Source of the DNA: Sthenelais limicola
Taxonomy: Eukaryota > Annelida > Polychaeta > Phyllodocida > Sigalionidae
DNA length: 64,000 nucleotides
Direction of reading: 5' to 3'
NCBI GenBank assembly: GCA_942159475.1
Contig: OW804097.1
Coordinates: forward strand, 38,204,298 to 38,268,297
This document shows positions 13,901-23,788 of this stretch, one piece after another (position 1 is the stretch's first letter; every line of letters begins with the position of its first letter). The notes beneath the pieces were generated by a model. It searched no databases. It worked only from the letters and a program-made list of their open reading frames with translations, and was not told the origin of the DNA. A program made the position numbers and the translations under genes.

Positions 13901-16900
13901 ACTCAGCCTGGATTGAGTCTCGTAACCGGGCGAGTTCTGCCTCGGCCTCGGACACGCTGTTGACAGTAGTAGTGCCCCCACTATTGGAGGAGGAGGAGGT
14001 GTTGGTAGTAGTAGTGGTATCACTGGGGGTAATGGTAATCTCTGGGATTATACGAGGGGTGCCAGGGCTACGGTACCTCCTGTTGATGTCCTGGAGGTGA
14101 GCTCTCAGCCTCTCCTGTCGTTCCCTCAGGTGGCTACTGTTGAGGCGAGGTGCATTCCCTACGCGCCTCCGTATCTGCCCCAAACTCCTCCACCGTTGTT
14201 CGTTCAAGTTCCTCATTCGCGAACTGAGTCTTTGTGTTATTTCACTCACATTGCGCTCTAATCTATTCAAGTGATCGATTCGTCGGTTAAGTTCAGCTGA
14301 CAAAGCCGACACTGTTGAACGTCCTTGTTGTGAGGGGGGATCTGTGGCTAAACTATCGGCTATATTATTATTATCACTACCACTAGTGCTTAAAACAGAG
14401 TCCCTGCTAGTTCCTGTAATACTTGTTACATCAATACCTAGGTCCATAGGAGGTATATCAGAGCTTCTCGTGCGCTCTATGGTGATTGCGTTAGCATCTA
14501 ATGCTGTTTCCATTGGCTGAGCATCTTGCACGACCTCCAGTTGCACAGACTCGAGGGCGCCCGGATCTGATTGGTCAGTTGGAGCTGCTCCAGACACGGC
14601 AGCCTCGTTCTGGAGGTGGTCCAAGGCCTGTAGCGTCTCCTGGATGTCGAGTTGTCGCGCGCGCACACGGTCGATCGCCTGGCGCACCTCTGACTCTAGG
14701 AACTGAGCAAACCGCCTCCTTGACCGCCCTGGAAATAGAGTAAAAGAAAATTGGTTAATTTTTAGTTTTAAAATGTTTTTTTTTAAAAAAAAATTATTTC
14801 TCGTAATTTAACTAAAGTATATATAACTTGCTAATCTCATTTAAAAACTTTTTACCTTCTAACATAGGAATTGGTCCATTTAAATTTTGTACTGGTATCA
14901 AAGGAGCTAATCTCCTACGTAATTAATTCCTAAATTGAACCTGGGTACGTTAGAACGACCTGGCTTGTCCGGGAAATGATATCTCCCAGGTGAAATAATA
15001 TCTTACAAAAAAAAAATATATATATATATGTTGAATAAAAAATAATAAAAAATACTTGATTGTAAGAGTACTAACCACCTCTGCTGCGCCCCGTGGAGGA
15101 GGCACTGGAGGAGAGACTACAGGTGGTAGGACAGGCCTGTGTAGTCGTCGTCCCTGGACCAGCAGACGGAGATGACGATGATGATGATGCAGAGTGAGAC
15201 GTGGATGATGATGTTCGCGACGTTGCGGTGTCCTCTGGTCGCCCATGCGGGTACACTATCCGCACTCTCACTGTACCATCACTGGACACTCGCGACCTTG
15301 ATAAAGGACCGGAGTTGGATGATTGTCGGATATTGGCTGGAGAAGAAGATGATGATGAGGATGATGATGGTGCCAAGGGGTTGGCCAAGGCTGCTGATAG
15401 TGTGGGGAATGGTGCAGGTGCAGCAGGGTTGGTAGCAGAGCCTGCCACATGTGAGCTGTGTGAGTGGGGAGGTTGGTAGGTGTGACCACACACCTGACAC
15501 CGTGGACTGGAGGAGGAGGAAGCGTCTCCCTCGGTCGCACTGGCCGCAGACTGGTCATCAGTGTTCATGTCTGTCTCCTCCTCATCCTCCATTTCTTCCT
15601 CTTCTTCCTCCTCCTCTTCCTCTCGGTCTCCTTCGTCTGAGGAGGGGTTAGAGGCAAGCAAAGATGCAATACTTGATGTGGCTGTTAACCGTAAGGCAGA
15701 ACTTCGCGAGGAGGATGATGATGATGAGGATGAGGAGGGGCGAGGGGTGGTGGGTGTCGATGAGGGTTGACAAGGGGTGGTGGAAGAAGGGGTGTTAACA
15801 GAGGGGGGTGCACTAGAGCTATCGTCAATCCGGGGTTGCTCCAGTAGTCTCCGCACCATGGAGGTGGACCAGGGTTGACTCGGGCGTCTACTGACGTTTG
15901 CCCCCCGGGAGGAACTGTTGCTGCTTAAACTACTACTGCTACTGCTTATCACGGGGGAAGGGGCAGAGGAGGAGAAGAGGGAAGAAGAAGGGAGTATCAC
16001 AGGTGTAGAAGATGACAGGGAGAAAATAGAAGGAGGAGCAGAAGAAGAGGAGGAGGAGGAGGACGTAGATGCTGGATTGGTCAGTGGTTGGAAAGAGTGT
16101 CTAGTGGTCACCGTGGGGGCAGTAATATTAACCCTTTGAATAGATATTGTGGGTGGTGTCCCAGACCCAGACATATTCCTCGATCTATTAAGCAGTCCAG
16201 ATGCTGCGTACGAAGCGTTCCTCAGGTGGGCCGGTGTGCTGGGCACGTTAGAGGCCAGGTGAGTCCGTAGAATGGACGTGAATGCACCTCCTGATGGTGC
16301 AGCCGTGGTGCCAGTCCGCCTTGTGCTATTACTGCTGGCACTGAGACCACTCCCACTGATACTGAGGTTATTACTCGGTCCGTTCGAGTGACTCGCAGAT
16401 GAGTTGTTCAGAGTCTGGGCAAAGGAGGCGCTAGAGGAAGCGACCGGTTGCTGTTGGGACATCTGAGTCGAGGTGATGAGAGATTCTAGGATAGAGTCGT
16501 GCGGCTCATTCCTGCCCATTCTAGCAGGCCTGGATGTGGGAAGGCTGGATGTGAGATGGGCTAGATTAGCCAGAGGTTGTGGAACTGAGTTTAACAAGGA
16601 AGAGAGCTGTTGGTCTGAGAGAGCGCTGTGTCGGGAGGAGCTCCCCGACCCTGCACCTGGTGTCGCGGAGGAGGATGAGGACGAGTGTTGATGACCTGAG
16701 GAGGCTGGTCTATTATTATTATTATTGTTTGTGGTGGTAGAGTTGACCAGTCTCCCCCCTGGAGTGCGACCTCCTCCTGGTGTTTCTCCTACAGTGAAGT
16801 CCTCCAGGGCATGGTCATTCCTCACACGGATGACCTCCCGCTCCACGTCCTCGTGCTGGACACCGGCTAGTCTGGCGCTGGACATGCCGTCTCCGTACGT

Positions 16901-19900
16901 ATGGTCCTGTGCCATGGCGCTGTGGGTGACTGCGCTGGCGTACTGACGCGCGTTCTCCAGGGCCTCCGCGTGGACAGGTGACTGCGGCTCCACTATGTCC
17001 AGATCCACGTGGTGAGGCCCACTGAACGTCATACCTGAGGCAGAAATAAGATAAGATAAGATTAGATAAGATGTTTTTTATTTGTCATACTCGAGGAGTA
17101 CAAAGTGAGTACAGTCGAGTAATAATTAATTAGACAAAATGGTCAACGCCTTTATTATACTGCGAGGTACCATTTTTAGTACCGAGTTCTGCTTTTTAGT
17201 ATTTTTAATTTTATTTTTTAAGGTTCAAGTTTTACTAACAAGGCTCACCTCCTATCTGATTGGTGGATGTAGGGAGAGTACTTTCCGGCGGTCGACTCTC
17301 AGGGGGGACAATAGGGGGCGCAGGAGTCGCACCAGTAGTAGTACCACCCCCACCCCCACCTAGCGACCCTTGTAACAGACTACTGGACGAGTACTGCGCC
17401 GTGATGCGCTCTCGTTGGTTGGTGGTAAACTGTTGCAGCAGCTGAGTGTAGCGTCTCCGCATCATCTGTCTCTGCAGTGGATCCCCCTGTTGGTCGTCTG
17501 TAGCACCAATATGATTGACCTCTGACCCGGGGACAGAAGCGTCCTCCATAGGGGACATAGTGTTGGCAATGCCCGTGAAGAGTTTGTAGCCCAGCGGGTC
17601 GAACTTGACCCATCTGCAAAAGGAGTGAGTGAGTGAGTTAGATTGGTTGCTTTACGCCCTTATCAACACATTTAATATGGTTATATCAAGGGCGGGAGAG
17701 CTGAGAGGGAGGCAGTTTATGACCATACCCAGGAAATAGAGATAGAGAAGAAGGGAGAGAGAGACAGAGAAACAGAGACAGAAAGGCACTTTATGGTCAT
17801 ACCCAGGACCAGCTTCTGCAAAAGGATGGGAGGATAATATAGAATGCATCATACATAGGGGTCAGATTTTTTTTTTAGAAAATGCACAATCTACAGTAAC
17901 TGTTGTACACATCTATCAAATTCTGCTAAATTAGAGTGAAAGATGATAAATACTCCGTATATCTGAGTATATTCTGTATTGTATCCATTCAATAAACCTG
18001 TCTGGTTATGTTGAACTGTATTTTGAACCTGATTCTTGTCTGAAATTTGGGTTTTTTGAGGGAATTGATGAAAGCCAATTGTATATTTTCTGGCGACTTG
18101 ACTCATTTACATCACACTCTGATGTTACTACAGGTAGTGGTGAACCAATACAAGGGTCAGATTTTCAGAAAATGCACAATCGGCAGCTCTACAAATTTGC
18201 TAACTTCTGTTAAATTAGACAGAAAAAATATAAATAATGAGTATATCAGAGTATCTTTGACATGATTGTGTATAACTGCATTTTAAACGTCCCTTTTCAC
18301 GTCATAAATTTGGGTTATTCTAAAGGATTGGTGAAGGTGAATTGTACATTTTCTGACAATCTGACCCACAAGTACTACAGTGAAAATAGATTAAATATTG
18401 GAGATAAAAATCTCCCATTCCTTACATCTGTCGCTATTACTTGAGAATAAAATATCAATTAAGAACATGGAAGGAAGTATAAAGGGAGAGGAGAGACGTC
18501 CGCCATGGTGATCAGAGACATCCGTCTAGACTCTCAGGCATCTCTCTCAAGTCTGATCTTTAATAGGGGGATTTGCATAGCCGCCATTATGAATCTTGCT
18601 TCGCATGGAGTGAGTGAGATTGGTTGCTTTACGCCCTTATCAAATATATGCCATGTTTAGCATGGATTATTTATCAATGCTCTATTGTCTAACTCCCTAT
18701 AATATAACAATATCCATGTGTTATACAGGTTTTCATGACAAGTCCTCATCTTTCCCATCATGCATTTTTTTGCTAACATGTAGATCGTGTCGATAATGTA
18801 ATATATGTCAAACAGAATGTACTAAGATAAATTTAAAAACCACTAAGTACTGATTTATGCAATATATTTGAATTTGTCGAATGAGACATATCACATACTG
18901 TGAGAATTCGTGCAATAAAATTTAAAAAAAAATAAAAAAATAGATTTTCATAGATAATTCATACCAACTCTGATATTTTAGAATTTTGAGAGACTTACCC
19001 ATTAGGTAGTAAGTTGAAATCATGATATTTTCGAGGCAACTCAAGGGGTTGCAGGGGAATACATGAGCATGTATTCTCAGCCTAGAGTTGCCGAGAAAAT
19101 AGTAGTGAAAACATTCTTGCAATTTTCGATAAAAATGTTGCCAAATATTTGTTTATCAGATTTCAACAGAATCCATCCCAGGATGCACTCTAACAGACAT
19201 GCGCCGTGGCACATGCAAATCCCCTAGGCCCAAACCCTCAGATCAGATAAGAATGGAATGTCAGTGATTGAACCCCTACTTCGCTAATCGATTTCCTGGC
19301 TTAGGAATGGGCGTTTTAATGGGAATATAATGATATGTTGCGGTGTTAATGGAATTATAATCAGTATTGGTACTTTGCGGTTTGAGGCGAGAGGCTGTCC
19401 CTTCGTTTGAAGGGACTCTCTCAACTTTGGGCCTAGACTGTATCGTCTAGGAAGCGTACTTACTTGACTCGCTCGTATTTAGAGCCAGTTTTACACCGGG
19501 CAAAGGGTGCAAGTTGGGTCCAGTCCCAGAAGAGGAGCTCGTTGCCAGTGGCGATCACTAAGACCTGATCCGTCGGGTGGAAAGTCACAGAAGCGATTAC
19601 TGACGATTCGTCCGACTTCCATCGCTCACTTCCACCTCCCTAGAGAAGAAGAAACAATTGTTACATGTGACAAAAACTTCTTGCTACAGCTACCATATCT
19701 TTTTTTTTTTAAAAAAAAAAGCCCAGTTAAAGTCCAATAAAAAGTGCAAAAATTCCACTCCATAACTCTCTTTTTCAACCAAGTCATAAGCTAAAAGAAT
19801 CTGAAATTCAGACTGTTGCCACACCCCTCCCAACTTTTAAAAAAAAGGTTTTATCGAATTTATCCTGCCCTTGATGTACAGTAAATGCAGCTGCTGCTGT

Positions 19901-20846
19901 TTGTAATCCACACCTTCATCCGCTTTCAAGAGAATCTAATTCAAACTTTAATATGGGAAATTACATCCTGTCATGCCAACATCTAACCATTACAAGAATA
20001 TCAAATATAGTTTATTGGTGAGAAATAAGCAGGTTCTAACCACGAGAGATTAGGGAGATTTAGCAACCACAACGCACCAACACAACAACACTAACGCACC
20101 CACTAACTAGTTGTACATACATTACTACCGTTGTGGGAATATCGCGAGAGGCCTGTAGCAATGCAGATGCCCTAGGCCTAGCGTCTCTCGAGATATCCCC
20201 ACAGCAGTAGCATTGTACAAACAGTTTTTTTTTTAAAAAAACAAAACGTATCTTTATTCAGGGAATATAAGCTGGCATATGCCATAGCTATTGGTGTATA
20301 AGGATCGGGCAAGCCCGGTCTTCCACCGTAGCCTGAATTTTCGCCATCACATTTCAGAATTTATATTTGTAGTATGTGATGAAACATAGTTAGTATAATT
20401 TTCCCTCTGAAGGGGTAAGAAATAATGAGATGGTATGGTTAATGGAATGATGAAAATAGGTTGGGAGTTCTGGTATTAGAATAGACATATGTCTTGACAA
20501 ATAGAAGGAGAAGGAAAATCACCTTTGAACTCTAGCTGAGCCTGGAATATAATTTGATTCTTTTGTTTAACTAGAAGTCAGTTAGTGCATGATGCGTTAG
20601 TGTTGTTGTGTTGGTGCGTTGTGGTTGCTAAATCTCCCTATTATTATCTAGTATCTACTCACGCGAAGGTCCCATATTCGCACTTCGCCGCCAAGGCATC
20701 CCGATGCTAGGATATCGTTGGAGGATGGATGGAAGGCGATACACCAGGGTGTCCGTGGATGACCAGTCAATATGTGTGTGCAACGGCCGGTCTTAATGTC
20801 GGTAACCCTCACTGTATGATCCCCGTGTGTTGAGGCGATCTTTGTC
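8165..20846 (-). CDS. AMBRA1: AMBRA1 gene, 3' eleven coding exons (5' end not found)
   Basis: AMBRA1 is a WD40 scaffold that promotes Beclin-1 dependent autophagy and acts as a DDB1-CUL4 substrate receptor, notably for D-type cyclins. Eleven exons join in frame: 20846-20663, 19639-19464, 17613-17249, 17034-15079, 14728-13846, 12860-12580, 12276-12091, 10894-10797, 9733-9677, 9224-9085, 8363-8165. Their sum is 4525 nt, so 1507 residues plus stop after one leading nucleotide that completes a codon. All introns are GT...AG. The order matches the family: N-terminal WD repeats, a long disordered middle, a basic helical stretch ([20 protein letters not shown]), C-terminal WD repeats that complete the split propeller, then a tail with two TQT motifs. 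Human AMBRA1 is about 1298 residues, so this protein is longer, mainly through Ser-, Pro- and Glu-rich low complexity in the 1956-nt exon. The first ~70 residues of the family are not in any exon I could place. Confidence 0.95.
8692..8705 (+). ncRNA. Decayed third copy of the hammerhead-like core
   Basis: CTGAAGAAG runs directly into GAAAC with stem II missing. It lies about 95 bp from motif 1 among taattaatt repeats. Probably a deletion relic. Confidence 0.25.
8784..8828 (+). ncRNA. Hammerhead-ribozyme-like motif 1
   Basis: Reads as a type I hammerhead. Stem I strand ATCCC (8784-8788) precedes CTGAAGA (8789-8795). An extra A is followed by stem II GACC/GGTC (8797-8800 and 8810-8813), then GAAA. 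A two-base-pair stem III (AC/GT) with loop GC comes next, then cleavage triplet GTA (8821-8823), then GGGAT (8824-8828), which pairs with ATCCC. The extra A before stem II and A at the N7 position depart from the textbook core. Stem III this short would probably work only as a dimer. Confidence 0.45.
9085..9224 (-). CDS. AMBRA1: AMBRA1 exon x: last WD blade
   Basis: 140 nt, acceptor ttttcag, donor gtaattat. Encodes [21 protein letters not shown] and HICRPG, matching the HVSINSARWLP...YGTNKGDLVICRP block that ends the propeller. Leaves in phase 2. Confidence 0.94.
9225..9676. repeat. AMBRA1 intron with ~60-bp AT-rich tandem array
   Basis: From about 9229 to 9598 roughly six diverged units carry aacaatttaagttttattcg, a cgataaaagacgaaa block and taattaacg. 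Units are about 48-73 bp. The array fills nearly the whole intron between exons x and ix. Confidence 0.85.
9677..9733 (-). CDS. AMBRA1: AMBRA1 micro-exon ix
   Basis: 57 nt, 19 codons, beginning [10 protein letters not shown]; the family has HMVAQVFRL here. Flanked by acceptor ttttacccccag and donor gtaaactt. Short, but both phases are 0 and the sequence is conserved. Confidence 0.92.
9874..10108 (+). mobile_element. MITE-A, complete (family type copy)
   Basis: 235 bp with ~28-bp terminal inverted repeats, consensus GGGTCAGATTTTCAGAAAAT followed by GTACAATT. The interior runs ggcagctctacacattta...taaattagg...gggttatttgagagga. TTAT directly repeats on both sides; it is not self-complementary, so it is a genuine 4-bp target duplication. 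No coding capacity. Superfamily not assigned. Confidence 0.93.
10419..10654 (-). mobile_element. MITE-A, complete
   Basis: Both ends intact, in the intron between AMBRA1 exons viii and ix. Confidence 0.9.
10797..10894 (-). CDS. AMBRA1: AMBRA1 exon viii: C-terminal WD repeat
   Basis: 98 nt. Encodes [20 protein letters not shown] and ends VFTPKQ, matching the family's [11 protein letters not shown] block. Acceptor tttcag, donor gtaattt, leaving in phase 0. Confidence 0.94.
10895..12090. other. AMBRA1 intron between exons viii and vii
   Basis: AT-rich. Contains an (AAT)n run near 10971-10992 and the 21-bp tandem repeat. No other feature seen. Confidence 0.6.
11565..11665. repeat. 21-bp tandem repeat, five units
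   Basis: Unit close to atttcttactaaaatgcgtcc. The period is a multiple of three, so one frame reads a seven-residue repeat (FLTKMRP) inside a 92-codon open frame. It lies in an AMBRA1 intron on the opposite strand, so coding is unlikely. Confidence 0.85.
12091..12276 (-). CDS. AMBRA1: AMBRA1 exon vii: C-terminal WD repeat
   Basis: 186 nt, acceptor ttcttgcag, donor gtaagtga. Encodes [18 protein letters not shown], then [17 protein letters not shown], matching the family's NDASCDIS and RGFP...LAVYSL blocks. Enters and leaves in phase 1. Confidence 0.95.
12341..12397 (+). ncRNA. Hammerhead-ribozyme-like motif 2
   Basis: CTGAAGA (12351-12357), extra A, perfect stem II GTGCC/GGCAC with loop GGGA, then GAAAC and GTT as the putative cleavage triplet (12378-12380). 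An outer stem CGGATT (12341-12346) pairs with AATCCG (12392-12397), leaving an internal loop as in natural type I hammerheads. It lies in the intron between AMBRA1 exons vii and vi, just upstream of a truncated MITE-A, on the strand opposite the gene. Confidence 0.45.
12408..12538 (+). mobile_element. MITE-A, right half
   Basis: Ends ...gaagatttcaccc; left half missing, with hammerhead-like motif 2 immediately upstream. Confidence 0.85.
12580..12860 (-). CDS. AMBRA1: AMBRA1 exon vi: basic helix and start of C-terminal WD half
   Basis: 281 nt, acceptor tattttcag, donor gtgagtgg. Contains [31 protein letters not shown] and [14 protein letters not shown], among the most conserved AMBRA1 stretches. 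These introduce the second half of the split WD propeller. Confidence 0.95.
12861..13845. other. AMBRA1 intron between exons vi and v
   Basis: 985 bp of AT-rich sequence, no repeat family or exon recognised. Confidence 0.6.
13846..14728 (-). CDS. AMBRA1: AMBRA1 exon v: central region with predicted coiled coil
   Basis: 883 nt between acceptor tatttccag and donor gtaagttt. Starts with a basic [19 protein letters not shown] helix. A heptad-like segment follows at about 14170-14290 ([19 protein letters not shown]), then an Arg/Gln-rich helix. A Thr/Ser run is encoded near 13975-14015. It leaves in phase 2, matching the next exon's single leading base. Confidence 0.9.
15079..17034 (-). CDS. AMBRA1: AMBRA1 exon iv: large low-complexity exon
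   Basis: 1956 nt, 652 codons open throughout, acceptor ctgcctcag. It encodes the intrinsically disordered middle of AMBRA1: long Ser runs, Thr/Pro stretches and a Glu/Asp block at about 15560-15640. A Cys/His cluster ([17 protein letters not shown]) lies near 15455-15510. The donor is GTGGTTAG, weaker than the others, placed because it keeps phase 1 into the next exon and the next in-frame codon is a stop. Reading frames on the opposite strand here are by-products of the repeats. Confidence 0.85.
17249..17613 (-). CDS. AMBRA1: AMBRA1 exon iii: end of N-terminal WD block, start of disordered linker
   Basis: 365 nt, acceptor ttgcag, donor gtgagcc. The first base completes a Lys codon, followed by [17 protein letters not shown], the family's RFDPLGHYLLT segment. 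After this come a Gln/Arg-rich stretch ([18 protein letters not shown]) and a Gly/Pro-rich linker. It leaves in phase 1. Confidence 0.92.
17620..17845 (+). mobile_element. SINE-like repeat in AMBRA1 intron
   Basis: Begins gtgagtgagtgag, then ttggttgctttacgccc...tatatcaagggcgg, and ends with two catacccagga segments around a GA-rich stretch. The layout resembles the GTGAGTGAGT...TTTTACGCCG SINE-type repeats common in molluscs. A second copy of its head lies at about 18609-18645. The match is from memory of the pattern only. Confidence 0.4.
17859..18104 (+). mobile_element. MITE-A, complete, diverged
   Basis: Left end expanded by a T run; right end ...cttgactc. Confidence 0.85.
18154..18367 (+). 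mobile_element. MITE-A, complete
   Basis: ACAA on both sides, an exact 4-bp duplication. Confidence 0.92.
18562..19225 (+). mobile_element. MITE-C, enlarged copy
   Basis: Both ends present. The block after cgcatgg is replaced by the SINE-like gtgagtgagattggttgc segment, and ~300 bp is added near 18770-19110. Confidence 0.78.
19224..19440 (-). mobile_element. MITE-B abutting MITE-C
   Basis: Near-complete; the left end merges with the MITE-C terminus (aatcccctaggccc). Confidence 0.87.
19464..19639 (-). CDS. AMBRA1: AMBRA1 exon ii: WD40 repeat
   Basis: 176 nt from an acceptor ending ctctag to donor gtaagtac. Begins in phase 0 and ends after two bases of a codon. Encodes a Gly-Ser start, then [20 protein letters not shown] and LLFWDWTQ, matching the AMBRA1 WD repeat that ends in FWDWS. 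The next residues (TGSKYERVK) run straight into the following exon. Confidence 0.93.
19640..20050. other. AMBRA1 intron segment, nothing recognised
   Basis: AT-rich with short A/T runs. Confidence 0.5.
20051..20640. mobile_element. 590-bp element with 48-bp perfect terminal inverted repeats
   Basis: The left end TAGGGAGATTTAGCAACCAC... (20051-20098) is repeated as an exact reverse complement at 20593-20640. The interior holds another hairpin (about 20113-20221) with arms around TACTACCGTTGTGGG and CCCCACAGCAGTAG. No coding capacity. It sits in the intron between AMBRA1 exons ii and i; exon i begins 22 bp to the right. Its ends resemble those of MITE-D. Confidence 0.85.
20113..20221. repeat. 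Inner imperfect hairpin of the 590-bp element
   Basis: Arms ttgtacatacattactacc...cgagaggcc and ggcctagcgtctctcg...gcattgtacaa face each other across a short loop. Possibly a smaller element nested in the larger one. Confidence 0.6.
20663..20846 (-). CDS. AMBRA1: AMBRA1 exon i: N-terminal WD40 repeats
   Basis: Acceptor ...ttgcag and donor gtgagtag bracket 184 nt that enter with one leading base and leave in phase 0. The translation includes [28 protein letters not shown] and [14 protein letters not shown], which is the WD repeat block near residues 70-130 of vertebrate AMBRA1 (GH...WD signature). This half of the propeller contributes to DDB1 binding in the human protein. The upstream exon should end with two bases of an arginine-type codon, but I could not find it. 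Confidence 0.93.
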
Positions 20847-20913
20847 CTGCAAGAAAGAAAACTATCGGTTAGAGACTTAGTTATAGGAGATAGATGAACA
20901 AAAAAAGAGCATA

Positions 20914-21150
20914 GGGATCAGATTTTTTCAGAAAATGAACAATAGGGAGCTCTACAAATTTGGTAATTTCTGTTAAATTAGACAGAAAAATTAAAAATAA
21001 TGGGTATATCAGAGTATCTTTGGCATCGTGTTGATTAGAAATATCTCTTTCATTGTGTTAAACTGCATTTTGAACGTCACTTTTCACTTAAATGTGGGTT
21101 ATTTGAAAGGGTCGGTGAAGGCGAATTGTGCATTTTCTTAAGATTTCATG
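20914..21150 (+). mobile_element. MITE-A, diverged
   Basis: Left GGGATCAGATT, right end decayed (aagatttcatg). First repeat upstream of AMBRA1 exon i. Confidence 0.85.
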
Positions 21151-21234
21151 TATTTTCAATGTGAACTGTCCAGGGGTACTTTGTTGACATATTGAATAAA
21201 AATCCGGTTTGGGGGAAAAAAACAGCATACAATT

Positions 21235-21287
21235 CAGGCCCAAACCCTCAGATCAGATAAGAATGGTATGTCAGTGATTGGAGTGAA
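21235..21287 (-). mobile_element. MITE-B fragment
   Basis: aggcccaaaccctcagatca... only. Confidence 0.75.
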
Positions 21288-21611
21288 TTGTGTGAATCTT
21301 GAGTAATTCTATAGAGGCGACGCTCGAAATAATCCTTGGTGGATATAGCGTTTTTCAATTGAACTGTTTAAATATATATTGGCTTTTAAGTAAAATAATA
21401 AAAGATGTACATGAATTTAGGGACGGATCAATCCAGTGGTAGAGACAGGAAATATAGACAGTAGTAATCACCGAGTCAGTGTGTCAAACCCACCAAAACC
21501 TCTTCAATCATTTCTAACCCATAATTGTCAGACTTAGGGCGACCCCCCTCCCTTGAAACCAATCATTGCAAACCCACAACCCTGCCGACTGAACCCCCTT
21601 AATCTGCACAT

Positions 21612-21847
21612 GGATCAGATTGTCAGAAAATGTACAATTCACCTTTCATCAATCCTCTCAAATAACCCAAATTTCAGACGAAAATAAAGTTGAAAATACA
21701 GTTCAACCTAACCTGACAGATTGCTAGGATCAATGCAGTTACGAATATACTCGAATTTACCTAGCACTGGCCAAGTTGCAGCTTAATGTAGCAGAATTTA
21801 CTAAATGTGTAGAGCTGCCAATTGTACATTTTCTGAAAATCTGACTC
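21612..21847 (-). mobile_element. MITE-A, complete
   Basis: Ends GGATCAGATT and AATCTGACTC; flanks ACAT/ACGT. Confidence 0.88.
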
Positions 21848-22135
21848 ACGTTCATCCAGTCTTCAAACTAAGATACATATCTGATTCCAGGGAAGCTGTC
21901 ATGCTCGTATGATATTCAGATCAATCTTTGACATGTACCTTTATATGCATTAATACACCGAATATTAGATTTAAAGCCACATTTTCTCATATTGTACATC
22001 TTTTAAAAAAAAAAACCGTTATATACATCTTCATTCACTGCCTTTTAAAGATGCTGGGGGCGAAAATAAAGTTCTTTTTTTATATCTAAAGACTAACATT
22101 TCAAAAGAGGTGCGATTTATTATAAATGTGTATCT

Positions 22136-22359
22136 CACTCTAGGCCCAAACCCTCAGATCAGATAAGAATGGTATGTCAGCCTAGTACTGCACTAATCGG
22201 TTTCCTGGCCAAGGACTCGGCGTTCTAATGGGAATATAATGACATTTTGCAGTCTTAATGAAATTATAATGGCAATGGAATTATATTGGCACTTGGCGGG
22301 TTGACGTGACAAGATTTCCCTTCGTTTGAAGGGACTCTCTCATGTTTGGGCATAGAGTG
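22136..22359 (-). mobile_element. MITE-B, complete
   Basis: Flanks ATCT/ATGT; a short internal duplication of aatggaattata-like sequence. Confidence 0.9.
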
Positions 22360-22671
22360 ATGTGGCAATATGCCTTACATTTTACACTCAGTGTCTACAC
22401 ATGTATTATTAAATAAGATATGCACTAGTTCTCCCCAACTGGTAAACACCGTGGCACTAAGTGTAACATGGCATCACGGAGAATTATAACTTAAGGGTGG
22501 TCTCCACTGGCTGCGCTAAGCTCTGCGCTAAGCCTTGCCATGGTTTGTGCTGGTTCTGTAGGTGGTGAGGAATGACGAGGTCCTTGTCTACATGGTCAGT
22601 GAATGATGTAGGCAGGACCTCGCCACTTCTCACCAACACAGCACCATCACAAGGCTTGCAACCTTTCATAT

Positions 22672-22860
22672 GGGTCAGATCGTCAGAAAATGTACAATCA
22701 ACAGCTCTACACATTCAGGAAATTCTGCTAAATTCTGCATATTTTGTTTTGTGCTGTTTCATGAAAGCTGTTTAGTTGTGTTAAACTGTATTTCTAACCT
22801 TACTTGTGTTTTATTAGAGAGGGTTGGTGAAGGCAAATTGTACATTTTCTGACGACTTCG
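22672..22860 (+). mobile_element. MITE-A, shortened
   Basis: ~40-bp internal deletion; right end ...gacgacttcg decayed. Confidence 0.82.
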
Positions 22861-23225
22861 TTGTTACCTGTACGTTAAGCCTATGATACTAGAGATCCAG
22901 TACGAAGAGATGATCCGAATAGCACTAAAATACTGACTAAAATACAAAAGGTTTCCTTAATTAATTTTATCTTTCACTCGGGAGATCCATATATAACAGA
23001 AACGCATTGAAACCATACCAAATGGTTGATAGGTATTTGATGGTATTGCTGATACATTTCCTTGTACATTAAGGGAATAAGCTAGAATACATCCCAATGC
23101 AATTAGCATGATTGGCCTATGATTTAGTGAGTCCATCTATAGGAGCTTCCGTGTATGGACATGAAGGAAGCTAAAGGGAGATCTATTAGGCAAACAAAAA
23201 TAAGATTTTAAAAAAAAATAAATAA

Positions 23226-23496
23226 GGGATGTGTTTCCGATTTATCTGTCTGGAAACTAGGCGGCGGAGGGGTCAAACTTTTTTTTCTGTTTTTTCTTAG
23301 GAAACCACCTCCCAAGAACTGAAAAAAAATGTCTATTGTATATCAATAGTTGTTTTAAACAAGGTAAATGTGCCTTTTGACAGTTCCGGGTTGGAAAACC
23401 AGTTTTCCTGCGTTTATTAGCTTTTTTTGCTAAAAAAAAAATCCCCCCAAAATCAGGTATGGCCAAACAATTTTGTAGGTAGGAAACACACCTATT
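23226..23496 (-). mobile_element. MITE-E copy 1
   Basis: Ends gatgtgtttccgatttatc and taggaaacacacct; interior tgtctattg...gacagttccgggttgg. An inverted match of the copy at 59026. Confidence 0.82.
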
Positions 23497-23788
23497 TTTC
23501 TTTTGGCCTGAGGGGAGTTAGATTGGTGGTAGTAGCATGACATAGCCGCGTATGGCTACTTCATCAGACGGCCGTTAGGTGGCGGGGGGGGGGGGGGGCA
23601 GGAATATATCACAAATAATGGCACGTGAGACAATGGGTTTCCATGACAACAGCTTCCCTGTACAACAATTACCAGTTGCTAGGTAATGATAATATATTAA
23701 TATAGGCGGCGTCTGGTAGTAAAGATTGCCCATGAGGAGGAAAGGAGCTAGATTGATTCTGACAATTACAGTGAGATAAGGAGAAGTA

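Noticed and set aside
15172..16946. Multiple plus-strand open frames opposite AMBRA1 exon iv
   Set aside because: Antisense reads of Ser and Glu codon repeats; the minus frame matches a known protein with correct splice phases.
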